From: Eubacteriales bacterium | Lineage (GTDB): Bacteria; Bacillota; Clostridia; Acetivibrionales; JANLFN01 | Direction of reading: 5' to 3' | DNA: 53,374 nucleotides | Assembly: GCA_024655885.1 (NCBI GenBank) | Contig: JANLFN010000005.1 | Span: 180,007 to 233,380, forward strand | Shown: piece by piece, positions 15,050-23,444 of the stretch | Position numbering within the stretch: the stretch's first letter is position 1 | Layout of the letters: each line of letters opens with the position of its first letter | Program-made: the position numbers and the translations under genes | Notes under the pieces: generated by a model | The model's input: the letters and a program-made list of their open reading frames with translations, nothing else | Database searches by the model: none | What the model was told of the DNA's origin: nothing

Positions 15050-15699
15050 TGCCTATGTGGTTCGCACTGATTGTGCAGGTAGACAAAGTTTCCTCTATTG
15101 CTGAAATAGCGGAGCACTTTGGCACTGCTGCCCATGGGAATGTGCTCACCGCACCTCAGACAATAGATATTGGGGCTCTTTACCTTATCCCAGTATACCT
15201 GGGGCTTTATATGCTCCATCTTCTCCCAGCTTTTCCAGCCCGTTTTGCAAAGGCTTATCCGGGATTCGAAGTCTGCAAATACCCAGCGCAAAAGTTTATG
15301 AAAATGAAAGGGATACTTGGTATATTTGATGTATTGCTCCGGCAGGCCAAGCCTGACGGCGTAAAGCTCGAAGTTTTTTTCCACCACTTCCTGTACCCTG
15401 CCGGTGATGTGGGTGCAGTACCAATGAAAGTGGTTTTCATCAAGCCAGGCTTTAAGCTTCTCAAACATGTATCCCCTGCAAATTTCAATTGTTTCATTTT
15501 TATTGACTTTTAACGATTCAAAAGCATCCTTTACAATATCTACTACCCTGTCAAGATACAACTTTTTTTTGAAGTTTTCCTTCAAATATAATTCAACAGG
15601 AATAATATCAAAGTAGTACTCGTTGGTTTCAGGCCTATAAATGCCGATGCATGTGCCTCCGATAAAACTTCCGCTTCCTGCGTCGTCTATTTGTATCAT
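15046..15699 (-). CDS. Unknown protein, RNase H-like N terminus and possible zinc site
   Basis: A 217-residue protein I do not recognise. Its opening (IQIDDAGSGSFIGGTCIGIY) is a beta-hairpin with paired acidic and glycine residues resembling the first strands of RNase H-like folds. The middle has helices and an ITGRVQEVVEKNF segment. Near the C terminus there is YCLRCGEHIPMG followed later by LHNQC, a possible CxxC...HxxC zinc site. AGGAGA is five bases before ATG 15699, so the gene looks well translated. It is transcribed alone, converging on the 5S-type gene, with its stop codon inside the palindrome. A nuclease or nucleic-acid role is speculation. Confidence 0.6.
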   Translation of the reverse strand: MIQIDDAGSGSFIGGTCIGIYRPETNEYYFDIIPVELYLKENFKKKLYLDRVVDIVKDAFESLKVNKNETIEICRGYMFEKLKAWLDENHFHWYCTHITGRVQEVVEKNFELYAVRLGLPEQYIKYTKYPFHFHKLLRWVFADFESRISLCKTGWKSWEKMEHIKPQVYWDKVKSPNIYCLRCGEHIPMGSSAKVLRYFSNRGNFVYLHNQCEPHRQ

Positions 15700-15893
15700 A
15701 AGCTCTCCTAAAGTGTGTCTTTAAGTAATATTCCTTGGCTGCCGGCGAATATGCATTGCCCGTGCAAATTTTTCAGTGCGTTTTGTGGGGTGCGGCAAAT
15801 AATATAATTTGCCCTGGGGAGAGAAAATGCAAGGTATTGATTTTTACCCTGCAAAAATGTAATATTAATGTATTAAGTGTCGGGAGGGTTAGG

Positions 15894-16061
15894 ATGGAAT
15901 ACGACGGAAAACTGGAGCTAAAAGCGACCATTGAGGTTGAGGCAAATCCGGAGCTGTATAAGGTAATAGATTTTTTTAATAAGAACCTTAAAGAAAAAAA
16001 GCTAATATTCGGCCTTTCGAAGAAAGACGGTACAATGAAGATTTCTATCTATGAAACTTGA
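15894..16061 (+). CDS. ypmA: YpmA-like small protein (DUF4264)
   Basis: A 55-residue protein whose body (ANPELYKVIDFFNKNLKEKK then LIFGLSKKDG and ISIYET) matches my memory of Bacillus YpmA, a small conserved protein of unknown function. The computed ORF began at 15735, but GGGAGG at 15882-15887 sets the start at ATG 15894, which gives the usual family length. The following RpiR gene begins 16 bases after its stop, so the two are likely one transcript. Confidence 0.75.
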   Translation: MEYDGKLELKATIEVEANPELYKVIDFFNKNLKEKKLIFGLSKKDGTMKISIYET

Positions 16062-16077
16062 TTGGAGTATGAATATT

Positions 16078-16977
16078 ATGGAAACCAAGGTGAACGATCT
16101 AATAAGAAGAATACAGGATAACCTCCATGAATTCAGCAAGGGCCAGAAACTGATTGCCAACTATATTGTCAACCATTACGACAAGGCGGCGTTTATGACG
16201 GCCGCAAAGCTGGGAGAAGTGGTAGGCGTAAGTGAATCTACCGTTGTGCGGTTTGCCATTGAGCTGGGATATGACGGGTACCCTAAGCTGCAAAAGGTTT
16301 TGCGGGAGCTGATTAAAAGCAAGTTAACCGCGGTACAAAGAATAGAGGTGTCTTCTAACAGGATCAATGAGGCCAATATTTTAAAAAGCGTTTTGCAGTC
16401 GGACATGGAAAAGTTGAAAGTTACTCTTGAGGAGATGGACCAGGACAGTTTCAACAATGTTGTGGAAAGTATTTTAAACGCAAAAAAAATCTACATTCTC
16501 GGAGTTAGAAGCTCTGCCGCTCTTGCAGGTTTTCTGGGCTTTTACTTTAATTTGATTTTCGACAATGTGAAGCTAGTCCATACTACCAGCGTGAGCGAGA
16601 TGTTCGAACAGATCGTTAGGGCTGGAAAGGGGGATGTGGTTATCGGGATCAGTTTCCCAAGATATTCGAAACGGACCGTCAAAGCCATGCAGTATGTAAA
16701 GAGCCAGGGTGCAACGGCTATTGCCATAACCGACAGCAAGGAATCTCCTGTCGCCTTAAATGCGGACATGTCCATCATAGCGCGGAGCGACATGGCTTCC
16801 TTTGTGGATTCCCTGGTTGCACCTTTAAGCGTCATCAATGCCATCATTGTTGCCGTAGGAATGCGGAGAAAGCAACAGCTGTTTGAAACCTTCGACAGGC
16901 TGGAAAGACTGTGGGACGAATACCAGGTCTATGAAAAGTATGATAATGTGGATCCCGCAAGCAAAGTGGACTATTAA
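16078..16977 (+). CDS. MurR/RpiR family transcriptional regulator
   Basis: RpiR-type regulators join an N-terminal helix-turn-helix to a C-terminal SIS domain that senses a phosphosugar. In this 299-residue protein the HTH lies at about residues 1-80 (TAAKLGEVVGVSESTVVRFA) and the SIS domain at about 115-260 (IYILGVRSSAALAGFLGFY, GISFPRYSKRTV, AIAITDSKESPVA). ATG 16078 is preferred: the TGGAG site lies ten bases upstream, whereas other ATGs at 16051 and 16069 have none or are too close. No sugar-metabolism gene adjoins it, so the effector and targets are unknown. Confidence 0.88.
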   Translation: METKVNDLIRRIQDNLHEFSKGQKLIANYIVNHYDKAAFMTAAKLGEVVGVSESTVVRFAIELGYDGYPKLQKVLRELIKSKLTAVQRIEVSSNRINEANILKSVLQSDMEKLKVTLEEMDQDSFNNVVESILNAKKIYILGVRSSAALAGFLGFYFNLIFDNVKLVHTTSVSEMFEQIVRAGKGDVVIGISFPRYSKRTVKAMQYVKSQGATAIAITDSKESPVALNADMSIIARSDMASFVDSLVAPLSVINAIIVAVGMRRKQQLFETFDRLERLWDEYQVYEKYDNVDPASKVDY

Positions 16978-17113
16978 GCCCGCCTTTGCCGGGAATAAAG
17001 GTAAAAAATTTTTGGGCATTCAATTATAGACAAAACTCAAGGATGAATTAAACAGAGAAAAATGGAAACTATAAGCAGGATAATGATTATAAAACAGTAT
17101 GGAGCCGTAATTA

Positions 17114-18343
17114 ATGAATAAAAAAGTGGTTGTAATCGGAGGAGGGCCTGCAGGGCTGATGGCTGCGGGCAAAGCCGGAGAACGCGGATGCGAAGTATGG
17201 CTGATGGAGAAAAACGACAGGATAGGGAAAAAACTTCTTATTTCCGGTAAGGGCCGGTGCAATATAACGAACAATACCGATATCGAAGGATTGATTGAGA
17301 ATATTCCCGGGAACGGGAATTTTTTGTACTCGGCTTTTTACAACTTTTCAAATGCGGACCTGATAGAATTTTTTAATGAAAAGGGCCTTCAGACAAAGGT
17401 TGAAAGAGGGGGCCGGGTATTTCCGGTTTCAGACAAAGCAAAGGATGTAGCGGATATTCTGTACAAATATGTTGTAAAGAATAAAGTGACAATTTTTCTA
17501 AAATCCCCTGTAAAAGAAATTGAGGCCCAAAACGGCAGGGTAAGGGGAGTCCTTCTTAAGGATGGAAGAAAAATCGGTTGTGACGCCGTAATTCTGGCGA
17601 CGGGGGGTGCTTCCTACCCCGGAACGGGTTCTACGGGAGACGGCTATCAAATGGCAAAAGCCCTGGGACATTCCATAGTGGACATCAAGCCTTCCCTGGT
17701 ACCTCTGGAGGTGGAGGAACCATGGGTCAAGGAGCTGCAGGGGCTGTCCCTGAAAAATATAGAAATAACCATGATAAATAAAAACGGAAAAAAGGTGGTC
17801 AGTGATTTCGGGGAAATGCTGTTTACCCATTTTGGTGTATCCGGCCCCGTTATACTGAGCGGGAGCAGGCATATCCTGAACTATGATTTCAAGGACATAA
17901 AGCTGGTCATTGACTTGAAACCGGCCTTGACCCCGGAAAAGCTGGATGAAAGGATACAAAGGGATTTCGAAAAATACTCCAAAAAGCAGTATAAAAATTC
18001 CTTAAATGATTTGCTGCCGCAGAAAATGATACCGGTGATTCTTGCACTGTCGGGCATTGACCCCGGAAAATTTGTGCATCAAATTACGCGGGAAGAGAGA
18101 AGAGCGCTGGTAAAGCTGTTAAAGGGACTTGAACTGAATATTACCGGTTCCAGGCCCATTGAGGAAGCCATTGTGACTTCGGGCGGTATTTCGACAAAGG
18201 AGATTGACCCTTCTACCATGGAATCAAAGCTTGTGAAAGGTTTGTTCTTTGCCGGTGAAATCATAGACGTGGACGGGTATACCGGCGGCTTTAACCTGAC
18301 CATTGCGTTTTCCACGGGCTGTCTTGCCGGTATGAGTGTATAG
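17114..18343 (+). CDS. NAD(P)/FAD-dependent oxidoreductase, HI0933/BaiN-like
   Basis: A 409-residue flavoprotein of the HI0933/YtfP family. It begins with the FAD-binding GGGPAGLMAAGKAGERG, followed by LMEKNDRIGKKLLISGKGRC, then DAVILATGGASYPGTGSTGD, and a C-terminal FAD segment (GLFFAGEIIDVDGYTGGFN) . The family includes BaiN, a bile-acid 3-dehydro reductase of gut clostridia, and many members of unknown substrate, so I do not assign a reaction. It is preceded by GGAG ten bases before the ATG, and by a 136-base gap after the RpiR gene. Confidence 0.85.
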   Translation: MNKKVVVIGGGPAGLMAAGKAGERGCEVWLMEKNDRIGKKLLISGKGRCNITNNTDIEGLIENIPGNGNFLYSAFYNFSNADLIEFFNEKGLQTKVERGGRVFPVSDKAKDVADILYKYVVKNKVTIFLKSPVKEIEAQNGRVRGVLLKDGRKIGCDAVILATGGASYPGTGSTGDGYQMAKALGHSIVDIKPSLVPLEVEEPWVKELQGLSLKNIEITMINKNGKKVVSDFGEMLFTHFGVSGPVILSGSRHILNYDFKDIKLVIDLKPALTPEKLDERIQRDFEKYSKKQYKNSLNDLLPQKMIPVILALSGIDPGKFVHQITREERRALVKLLKGLELNITGSRPIEEAIVTSGGISTKEIDPSTMESKLVKGLFFAGEIIDVDGYTGGFNLTIAFSTGCLAGMSV

Positions 18344-18375
18344 GCATAGGCTTTTGCAAGGCTGGAAACCCGGGA

Positions 18376-18409
18376 TCCGCCTTTTCTTGGCGGACGGTAG
18401 TATTTTTTA
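18376..18409 (+). terminator. Possible terminator after the flavoprotein gene
   Basis: TCCGCC (18376-18381) pairs with GGCGGA (18389-18394) around seven bases; a run of six Ts (18404-18409) follows nine bases later. The gap between stem and T tract makes it a weak candidate. Confidence 0.4.
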
Positions 18410-18520
18410 GGCAAATTGAGCATATTATAAAAGGAGAGCCCGGAACTTTGGGATTTAAAAGTTAGTATATAATTTTTTATCCGCTTTCTGGGCTTAATTT
18501 TTTATGCGGAGCAGAGAGGT

Positions 18521-19012
18521 ATGAAGCTTTTGGTGTTCAGGTCGAAAATAAAAAATGGCGAAAAAAGCGGAAGAGGTAAAATAAATTTTGAAAGGATGCT
18601 GTATTTGTCCTTTGTTGTCACTTTTGCCGTTTTGATTGTGGTGCAGTCGGCTTTGACCAGTCCGGCGGTGAGGACCTTCCTGGCGGTAGATGGGGATAGC
18701 GAGAGGGTACCCCTGGGGTATGAGGAGTACCTTTACAAGGAAGGCGAAATTGTACTCCAATTGCTGGAGCAGGAAGGAGATGAAAATATCAAGGTGCTGG
18801 TAAACGGAGATGAAGCTGCGGCGTTTTCAAACAGTTATGCTTCCATTGCGGTGAAGGACGGAGATGTTGTTGAAATTGACGGAAGCGGCATTAAAAGAGA
18901 AATTGAAGTCCAGGTCATTTCTAAAAGCCCCAATATCCGTACGGATTGTGTTGGGAAAAAAGTCAAGGTGAACTCCAATGTAAAAAAACTTGCAACGATT
19001 AGAATAGAATAG
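18521..19012 (+). CDS. Single-span membrane-anchored protein, unknown
   Basis: A 163-residue protein with a basic N-terminal tail, one membrane span (about residues 27-47) and an extracytoplasmic domain of about 115 residues. The outer domain reads as short beta strands, VLVNGDEAAAFSNSYASIAV and VEIDGSGIKREIEVQV, like a small beta-sandwich. No family is recognised. GAGAGG precedes the ATG. It lies between a flavoprotein gene and hutP. Its exposed domain could be a cell-envelope or spore-related component, but nothing in the sequence proves this. Confidence 0.6.
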   Translation: MKLLVFRSKIKNGEKSGRGKINFERMLYLSFVVTFAVLIVVQSALTSPAVRTFLAVDGDSERVPLGYEEYLYKEGEIVLQLLEQEGDENIKVLVNGDEAAAFSNSYASIAVKDGDVVEIDGSGIKREIEVQVISKSPNIRTDCVGKKVKVNSNVKKLATIRIE

Positions 19013-19100
19013 TTGCTAAGTGTATTGTTTTAAAACTGTTCTTACTATATAATAAGAAGTGGCAATTGGAAGTATAAATTTACACTGGAGGGAAATGGGG

Positions 19101-19535
19101 ATGACCAGGTCCGGAGAAGGCTCACATGATTACGGCAGCAGGGAAATTGCAACCGCTGCCATAAAGCTTGCTTTAACGGTGGACAGGCATGAGGAAAAAC
19201 AGATGCAGTCCGAGTTCGCAAAATCCGGCATCCATACTGCCGCAGTAGATTACGGGGGGGAATTTATAACCTCTGTTATGAAAATTGTTGAAAGGGCTGT
19301 GGTTTCATCAAAGAGAGAAGGCGTCATTGCAGACAGCCATGTGGAGGAAGGTGCGGTTGCCGGAGCCACAAGGGAAGCCCTGTCTCAGATTATGCCCAAG
19401 GCCCTTGGATTGAATGTGGGCGGAAAAATCGGAATTGCAAGGTATAGAGACCATGTAAGCGTAGCTATTTTTTTCGGCATCGGTCTCCTTCACTTGAATG
19501 AAGTGTCCATCGGCATCGGCCACAGGGCTGTGTGA
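19101..19535 (+). CDS. hutP: HutP family RNA-binding antiterminator-like protein
   Basis: HutP is a hexameric RNA-binding protein that, with histidine and magnesium, prevents termination in the Bacillus hut (histidine use) operon. The 144-residue product matches HutP length and layout: REIATAAIKLALT near the start, then the ARTKFAVTAVD-type middle (FAKSGIHTAAVDYGGEFITS) and the glycine-rich GGKIGIARYRDHVSVAIFFG end. ATG 19101 is eight bases after GGAGGG; the computed GTG start at 19059 is not supported. There are no histidine-use genes nearby, so this is an orphan HutP whose RNA target is unknown. Confidence 0.85.
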   Translation: MTRSGEGSHDYGSREIATAAIKLALTVDRHEEKQMQSEFAKSGIHTAAVDYGGEFITSVMKIVERAVVSSKREGVIADSHVEEGAVAGATREALSQIMPKALGLNVGGKIGIARYRDHVSVAIFFGIGLLHLNEVSIGIGHRAV

Positions 19536-19681
19536 GAAAGATTGGGGTTAAGGTTAGGGTTTAGAAAGTAAGCGGATAAAACAAGGGGCTGAGCTTTAAC
19601 CTTAATATCAAACTCTTTAAGCACGGGAAATTAAATAGGAGTGGCTTGAATTTGTATTAATTGCAGGTCTGGAGGTCAGGA

Positions 19682-20056
19682 ATGGGAGTAAGAGCTATCA
19701 GGGGAGCTGTGACCGTAGAAAATAACAGCGCCAGCGATATTATAGGCGAAACGAAGGCGCTTTTAACTAAAATGGCTGAAAAAAACAGGCTGGTAGAAGA
19801 GGACATCATAAGTATAATTTTTACAATGACCGAAGATTTAAACGCGGCGTTTCCTGCAATTGCAGCAAGACAGCTGGGATGGAACAGCGCCGCATTAATG
19901 TGTATGAGGGAAATCGACGTACCCGGCAGCCTTAATAAGTGTATAAGGGTAATGATGCATATAAATACCGATAAAACCAGTAAGGAAATAAACCATGTTT
20001 ATTTAAAGGACGCCAGGGTATTAAGACCCGATCTGGCAGATAAGCAGGAAACCTGA
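19682..20056 (+). CDS. aroH: Chorismate mutase, AroH type
   Basis: AroH-type chorismate mutases are trimeric enzymes converting chorismate to prephenate on the way to phenylalanine and tyrosine. The 124-residue protein follows the Bacillus AroH pattern closely: VRAIRGAVTVENNS (catalytic Arg), SIIFTMTEDLNAAFPA, CMREIDVPGSLNKCIRVMM (catalytic Glu and Arg) and HVYLKDARVLRPDL. ATG 19682 is five bases after GGAGGT; the computed start at 19661 is too early. No other aromatic amino acid genes adjoin it; cmk follows 26 bases later, an arrangement of convenience rather than pathway. Confidence 0.93.
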   Translation: MGVRAIRGAVTVENNSASDIIGETKALLTKMAEKNRLVEEDIISIIFTMTEDLNAAFPAIAARQLGWNSAALMCMREIDVPGSLNKCIRVMMHINTDKTSKEINHVYLKDARVLRPDLADKQET

Positions 20057-20082
20057 GGGATAACTGGAGGGAAATAAAGGAT

Positions 20083-20751
20083 TTGAGAAGGATAACTATA
20101 GCCATTGACGGTCCGGCAGGAGCCGGGAAAAGCACCATTGCAAAGTATATTTCACAAACCTTGGGAATAACTTACCTGGATACCGGAGCCATGTACAGGG
20201 CTGTTGCCCTGAAAGCGATCAGAGAAGGGGTAGACACCCGGGACAGGGAGAAAATGGCTTTATTGGTTAAGAATATCTGCATAAGGATAGATTTTTCGGA
20301 GGGGGAACAGCGTGTGTTCCTGGACAATGAAGATGTAAGTGAAAAAATCCGTTCAGCCCAGGTTTCCCAGGGGGCATCGGATGTTGCGACCATTCCGGAA
20401 GTAAGACTTAAAATGGTGGAACTCCAAAGAGCCATTGCCAAAGGGAAAAGCGTGGTCATGGATGGAAGGGATATAGGTACCTATGTGCTCCCGGATTCTG
20501 AAATCAAGATTTTTCTTACAGCTTCCCTGGAGGAAAGGACGAGAAGAAGGTATATGGAACAGGTGAGCAAAGGTATGGATGTTAGCCTGGATGAGGTCAG
20601 GAAGGGAATCGAATACAGGGATAAAAACGACAGCAGCAGGGATTTTGCTCCTCTTGCAAAGGCCAGGGATGCAATTGAAATTGACACCACCCATATGACG
20701 GTGGAGGAAGTAGCCCGTAAAATCATGGGGTTTATTGAGAGGTTTCAATGA
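20083..20751 (+). CDS. cmk: Cytidylate kinase
   Basis: CMP kinase phosphorylates CMP and dCMP with ATP. The 222-residue protein has the P-loop IAIDGPAGAGKSTIAK, the LDTGAMYRAVALKA substrate motif, VMDGRDIGTYVLPDSEIKI, and the LID region SLEERTRRRYME. Translation appears to start at a TTG (20083), in frame with the family N terminus, behind GGAGGG and AAAGG. The stop overlaps the plsC start in an ATGA arrangement, so cmk and plsC are translationally coupled. Confidence 0.95.
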   Translation: MRRITIAIDGPAGAGKSTIAKYISQTLGITYLDTGAMYRAVALKAIREGVDTRDREKMALLVKNICIRIDFSEGEQRVFLDNEDVSEKIRSAQVSQGASDVATIPEVRLKMVELQRAIAKGKSVVMDGRDIGTYVLPDSEIKIFLTASLEERTRRRYMEQVSKGMDVSLDEVRKGIEYRDKNDSSRDFAPLAKARDAIEIDTTHMTVEEVARKIMGFIERFQ

Positions 20752-21350
20752 GACTTTTGGTGAGGATAATCACTACAGCCTTTTTTAAATTGTTTTATAA
20801 GGTAGAAGTAGTGAATCGGGAAAATGTGCCCCAAAAAGGGGGGGCTGTTTTGTGCTCCAACCATGTGGGCGTGCTGGATATGTTTTTTATCGGTTATAAA
20901 TTAAACCGGTGGATCTATTATATGGCGAAAGAGGAGCTGTTTAAAATACCGGTATTGAGGCTTCTAATCCGGCAGTTGGGTGCCTTTCCCGTAAAAAGGG
21001 AAAAGGGAGATGTAGAATCCATAAAGACGGCATTAAAGCTTATCGGTGACGGTCACATTGTAGGAATTTTCCCTGAGGGGACAAGAACCTCGAAAAGAAA
21101 GGAAGGAAAAATGGTAAAACCTAAGCCGGGGGCAGCATTATTAGCTGTAAAAACCGGGGTTCCCGTTATTCCTGTGGCAATCCAGGGAAGATATAAGCTG
21201 TTCAGCAATGTAAAGGTAATTTTCGGTGAACCTATAAAACTGGATGCGAGTGAGAGTATTAAGTATACGACTGCTGAACTTACGGATTACAGCAGGAGCA
21301 TTATGGAAAAGATTTACGCACTGATGGGGGAAGGCCAGTGGAAATCATAG
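20748..21350 (+). CDS. plsC: 1-acyl-sn-glycerol-3-phosphate acyltransferase
   Basis: PlsC acylates lysophosphatidic acid to phosphatidic acid at the inner membrane face. In this 200-residue protein the HX4D catalytic motif is SNHVGVLDMF (about residues 38-47), followed by the substrate-binding FPEGTRTSKR and the VPVIPVAIQG segment. A hydrophobic N terminus suggests membrane association. ATG 20748 overlaps the cmk stop, and its own stop overlaps the next gene's GTG start, so cmk-plsC-ispH/rpsA form a tightly packed operon, common in clostridia. Confidence 0.93.
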   Translation: MRLLVRIITTAFFKLFYKVEVVNRENVPQKGGAVLCSNHVGVLDMFFIGYKLNRWIYYMAKEELFKIPVLRLLIRQLGAFPVKREKGDVESIKTALKLIGDGHIVGIFPEGTRTSKRKEGKMVKPKPGAALLAVKTGVPVIPVAIQGRYKLFSNVKVIFGEPIKLDASESIKYTTAELTDYSRSIMEKIYALMGEGQWKS

Positions 21351-23383
21351 CTGCAAAAACTGCCGGGTTTTGTTTTGGAGTGAGCAAAGCCGTCAATACA
21401 ATATTTGATATTTTGGGAAATACCAATGACCGTATATATACCTTGGGTCCCATCATTCACAACGAGGATGTGGTTGAGGACTTAAAGAAAAAAGGCGTGA
21501 AGGTAATCGACGATGCGGAACGGCTGGAAGGTCCGGGAAATGTGGTAATCAGGGCACACGGAGTAGCTCCCGACGTGTATGACAAATTAAATCAAAAGAA
21601 AATGAAGATCACGGATGCAACCTGCCCATATGTAAAAAAAATTCACCACCTGGTTGCTGAAAAGCAAAAACAGGGGTGGGACATAATTATCGTCGGTGAC
21701 AGGGAACACCCTGAAGTCAAGGGAATAAACGGGTGGTGCGGCAATGTGGCTTACATTGTGGACAAGGTGGAAGATATTGATGCAATACCTGATAATGGCA
21801 GGGATTTTTGCGTAGTGTCCCAGACCACATTAAACAGGGAAAAATGGGAGACCATTAATGAATTTCTTTGTAAAAAATTTAAAAATGTAATTAAATTTGA
21901 TACAATATGTAATGCTACCAGTACCCGGCAGAAGGAAGCGGAAGAAATTGCGAAAACCGTAGATTTGATGCTGGTTATAGGCGGAAATAAAAGCTCAAAC
22001 ACCCAGAAGCTGTATGAGATATGTAAAAAACACTGTGAAAGGACTTATAAGATAGAAAATGCAAGCGGCATTCCTCCGCTTGAAATAAAAAAAATAAAAA
22101 AAATTGGTGTTACTGCCGGAGCATCGACACCGGACTGGATAATCAAGGAGGTTATTGAAAAAATGGAAGAATTAAATAAACAGGAAAACGAAATGAGCTT
22201 CAGGGAGGCTTATGAGAGTTCGCTTGTAACCTTGCAAACCGGAGAGATTGTAAAGGGAAAAATCATTGGGTTCAACAATGCCGAAGTTTATGTTGATATG
22301 GGCTACAAATCGGATGGAATCATACCTATGGACCAGTTTTCCGACGATCCCAACTTTAAACCCGAAGAGTCTATAAAAATAGGGGATGAGGTTGAGGTGT
22401 TCGTTGTCAGGGTAAATGACGGTGACGGCAATGTGCTCCTGTCCAAGAAAAAAGTGGATGCTATGAAGGGATGGGATAAAATTGAAGAAGCTTATGAAAA
22501 AAAGCTTCCAATCAAGGCTGTTGTGACGGATGTTGTAAACGGCGGGGTTATGGCAAAATCTGAAAGTGTGAGAATATTTGTCCCTGCATCCCAGATCAGT
22601 GACAGGTATGTAAAAGATTTGAGCGAGTTTCTGAAGCAGACGGTAAATGTAAGGATCGTAGAGCTAAACAGGCAGAAAAAAAGAGTTGTGGGGTCCCAGA
22701 GACAGCTGCTGGAAGAGGAGAAGGCACGTCTGGAAAAAGAATTCTGGGAGAATATAGAAGTAGGGAAAAAATACAGCGGTGTTGTAAAAAGCCTTACCGA
22801 CTTCGGGGCCTTTGTGGATATAGGCGGAGTTGACGGATTAATCCACATTTCCGAACTGTCCTGGCTGAAGATAAAACACCCGTCAGAGGTTTTGAAGGTG
22901 GGGGATAAGGTGGAGGTCAATGTACTTGAGTTTGACAGGGAAAAGAAAAAGGTTTCATTGGGATACAAGAAAATGGAGGATAATCCTTGGTATCATGCAG
23001 AACAGAAGTATAAAGTAGGGGATATTGTAAAGGTAAAGGTGGTGCGTTTGGTCCCCTTTGGAGCATTTGTGGAATTGGAGGAAGGCATAGACGGACTGGT
23101 GCATATATCCCAGATTTCCAATGTAAGGATAGGGAAACCGGGGGATGTTTTAGAAATCGGACAGGTTGTGGAGGCTAAAATTTTGGAGGCCAACTTTGAA
23201 ACCAAGAAAATAGGACTCAGCATAAAGGAGGTTATGCCCATAGATCCTCCTTCCGCTCAGAAGAAGAATTCCCAGACCCAGGAGCAAGGGGGAGAAGAGC
23301 TTCCTTCCGAACACAAGGAAGACATTGATGTAAAAATCGGAGACCTGCTGGGGGATTTAAAAGTGGAGAAAACCGAGGACTAG
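21338..23383 (+). CDS. ispH: Fused HMBPP reductase (IspH) and S1-domain protein (RpsA-like)
   Basis: The N-terminal part (residues 1-283) is IspH, the 4Fe-4S enzyme making IPP and DMAPP in the last step of the MEP isoprenoid pathway. Its three cluster cysteines are Cys12 (AGFCFGV), Cys96 (DATCPYVKK) and Cys191 (DTICNATSTRQ). The remainder holds four S1 RNA-binding repeats beginning at about residues 296, 389, 472 and 557 (for example VVKSLTDFGAFVDIGGVDGL). The single 681-residue frame is intact and the fusion is known from clostridia and relatives. Start is GTG 21338, overlapping plsC. The acidic C-terminal tail is not part of an S1 domain. Confidence 0.95.
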   Translation: MEIIAAKTAGFCFGVSKAVNTIFDILGNTNDRIYTLGPIIHNEDVVEDLKKKGVKVIDDAERLEGPGNVVIRAHGVAPDVYDKLNQKKMKITDATCPYVKKIHHLVAEKQKQGWDIIIVGDREHPEVKGINGWCGNVAYIVDKVEDIDAIPDNGRDFCVVSQTTLNREKWETINEFLCKKFKNVIKFDTICNATSTRQKEAEEIAKTVDLMLVIGGNKSSNTQKLYEICKKHCERTYKIENASGIPPLEIKKIKKIGVTAGASTPDWIIKEVIEKMEELNKQENEMSFREAYESSLVTLQTGEIVKGKIIGFNNAEVYVDMGYKSDGIIPMDQFSDDPNFKPEESIKIGDEVEVFVVRVNDGDGNVLLSKKKVDAMKGWDKIEEAYEKKLPIKAVVTDVVNGGVMAKSESVRIFVPASQISDRYVKDLSEFLKQTVNVRIVELNRQKKRVVGSQRQLLEEEKARLEKEFWENIEVGKKYSGVVKSLTDFGAFVDIGGVDGLIHISELSWLKIKHPSEVLKVGDKVEVNVLEFDREKKKVSLGYKKMEDNPWYHAEQKYKVGDIVKVKVVRLVPFGAFVELEEGIDGLVHISQISNVRIGKPGDVLEIGQVVEAKILEANFETKKIGLSIKEVMPIDPPSAQKKNSQTQEQGGEELPSEHKEDIDVKIGDLLGDLKVEKTED

Positions 23384-23404
23384 AAAAGTGAAAGCATAAC
23401 ACAG

Positions 23405-23442
23405 GTGGCAAGGGATCATCCCCTGCCACTTTCAATTTTTTT
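23405..23442 (+). terminator. Terminator after ispH-rpsA
   Basis: GTGGCA and GGG from 23405 pair with the CCC and TGCCAC ending at 23429, with one bulged A and a short loop; TTTTTTT (23436-23442) follows after TTTCAA. It separates converging genes and fits the forward strand. Confidence 0.7.
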
Positions 23443-23444
23443 AC

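Noticed and set aside
19548-19614. TTAAGGTTA inverted repeat between hutP and aroH
   Set aside because: Nine bases with a loop of about 40 in a repetitive AT/G-rich stretch; no T tract and no promoter link.
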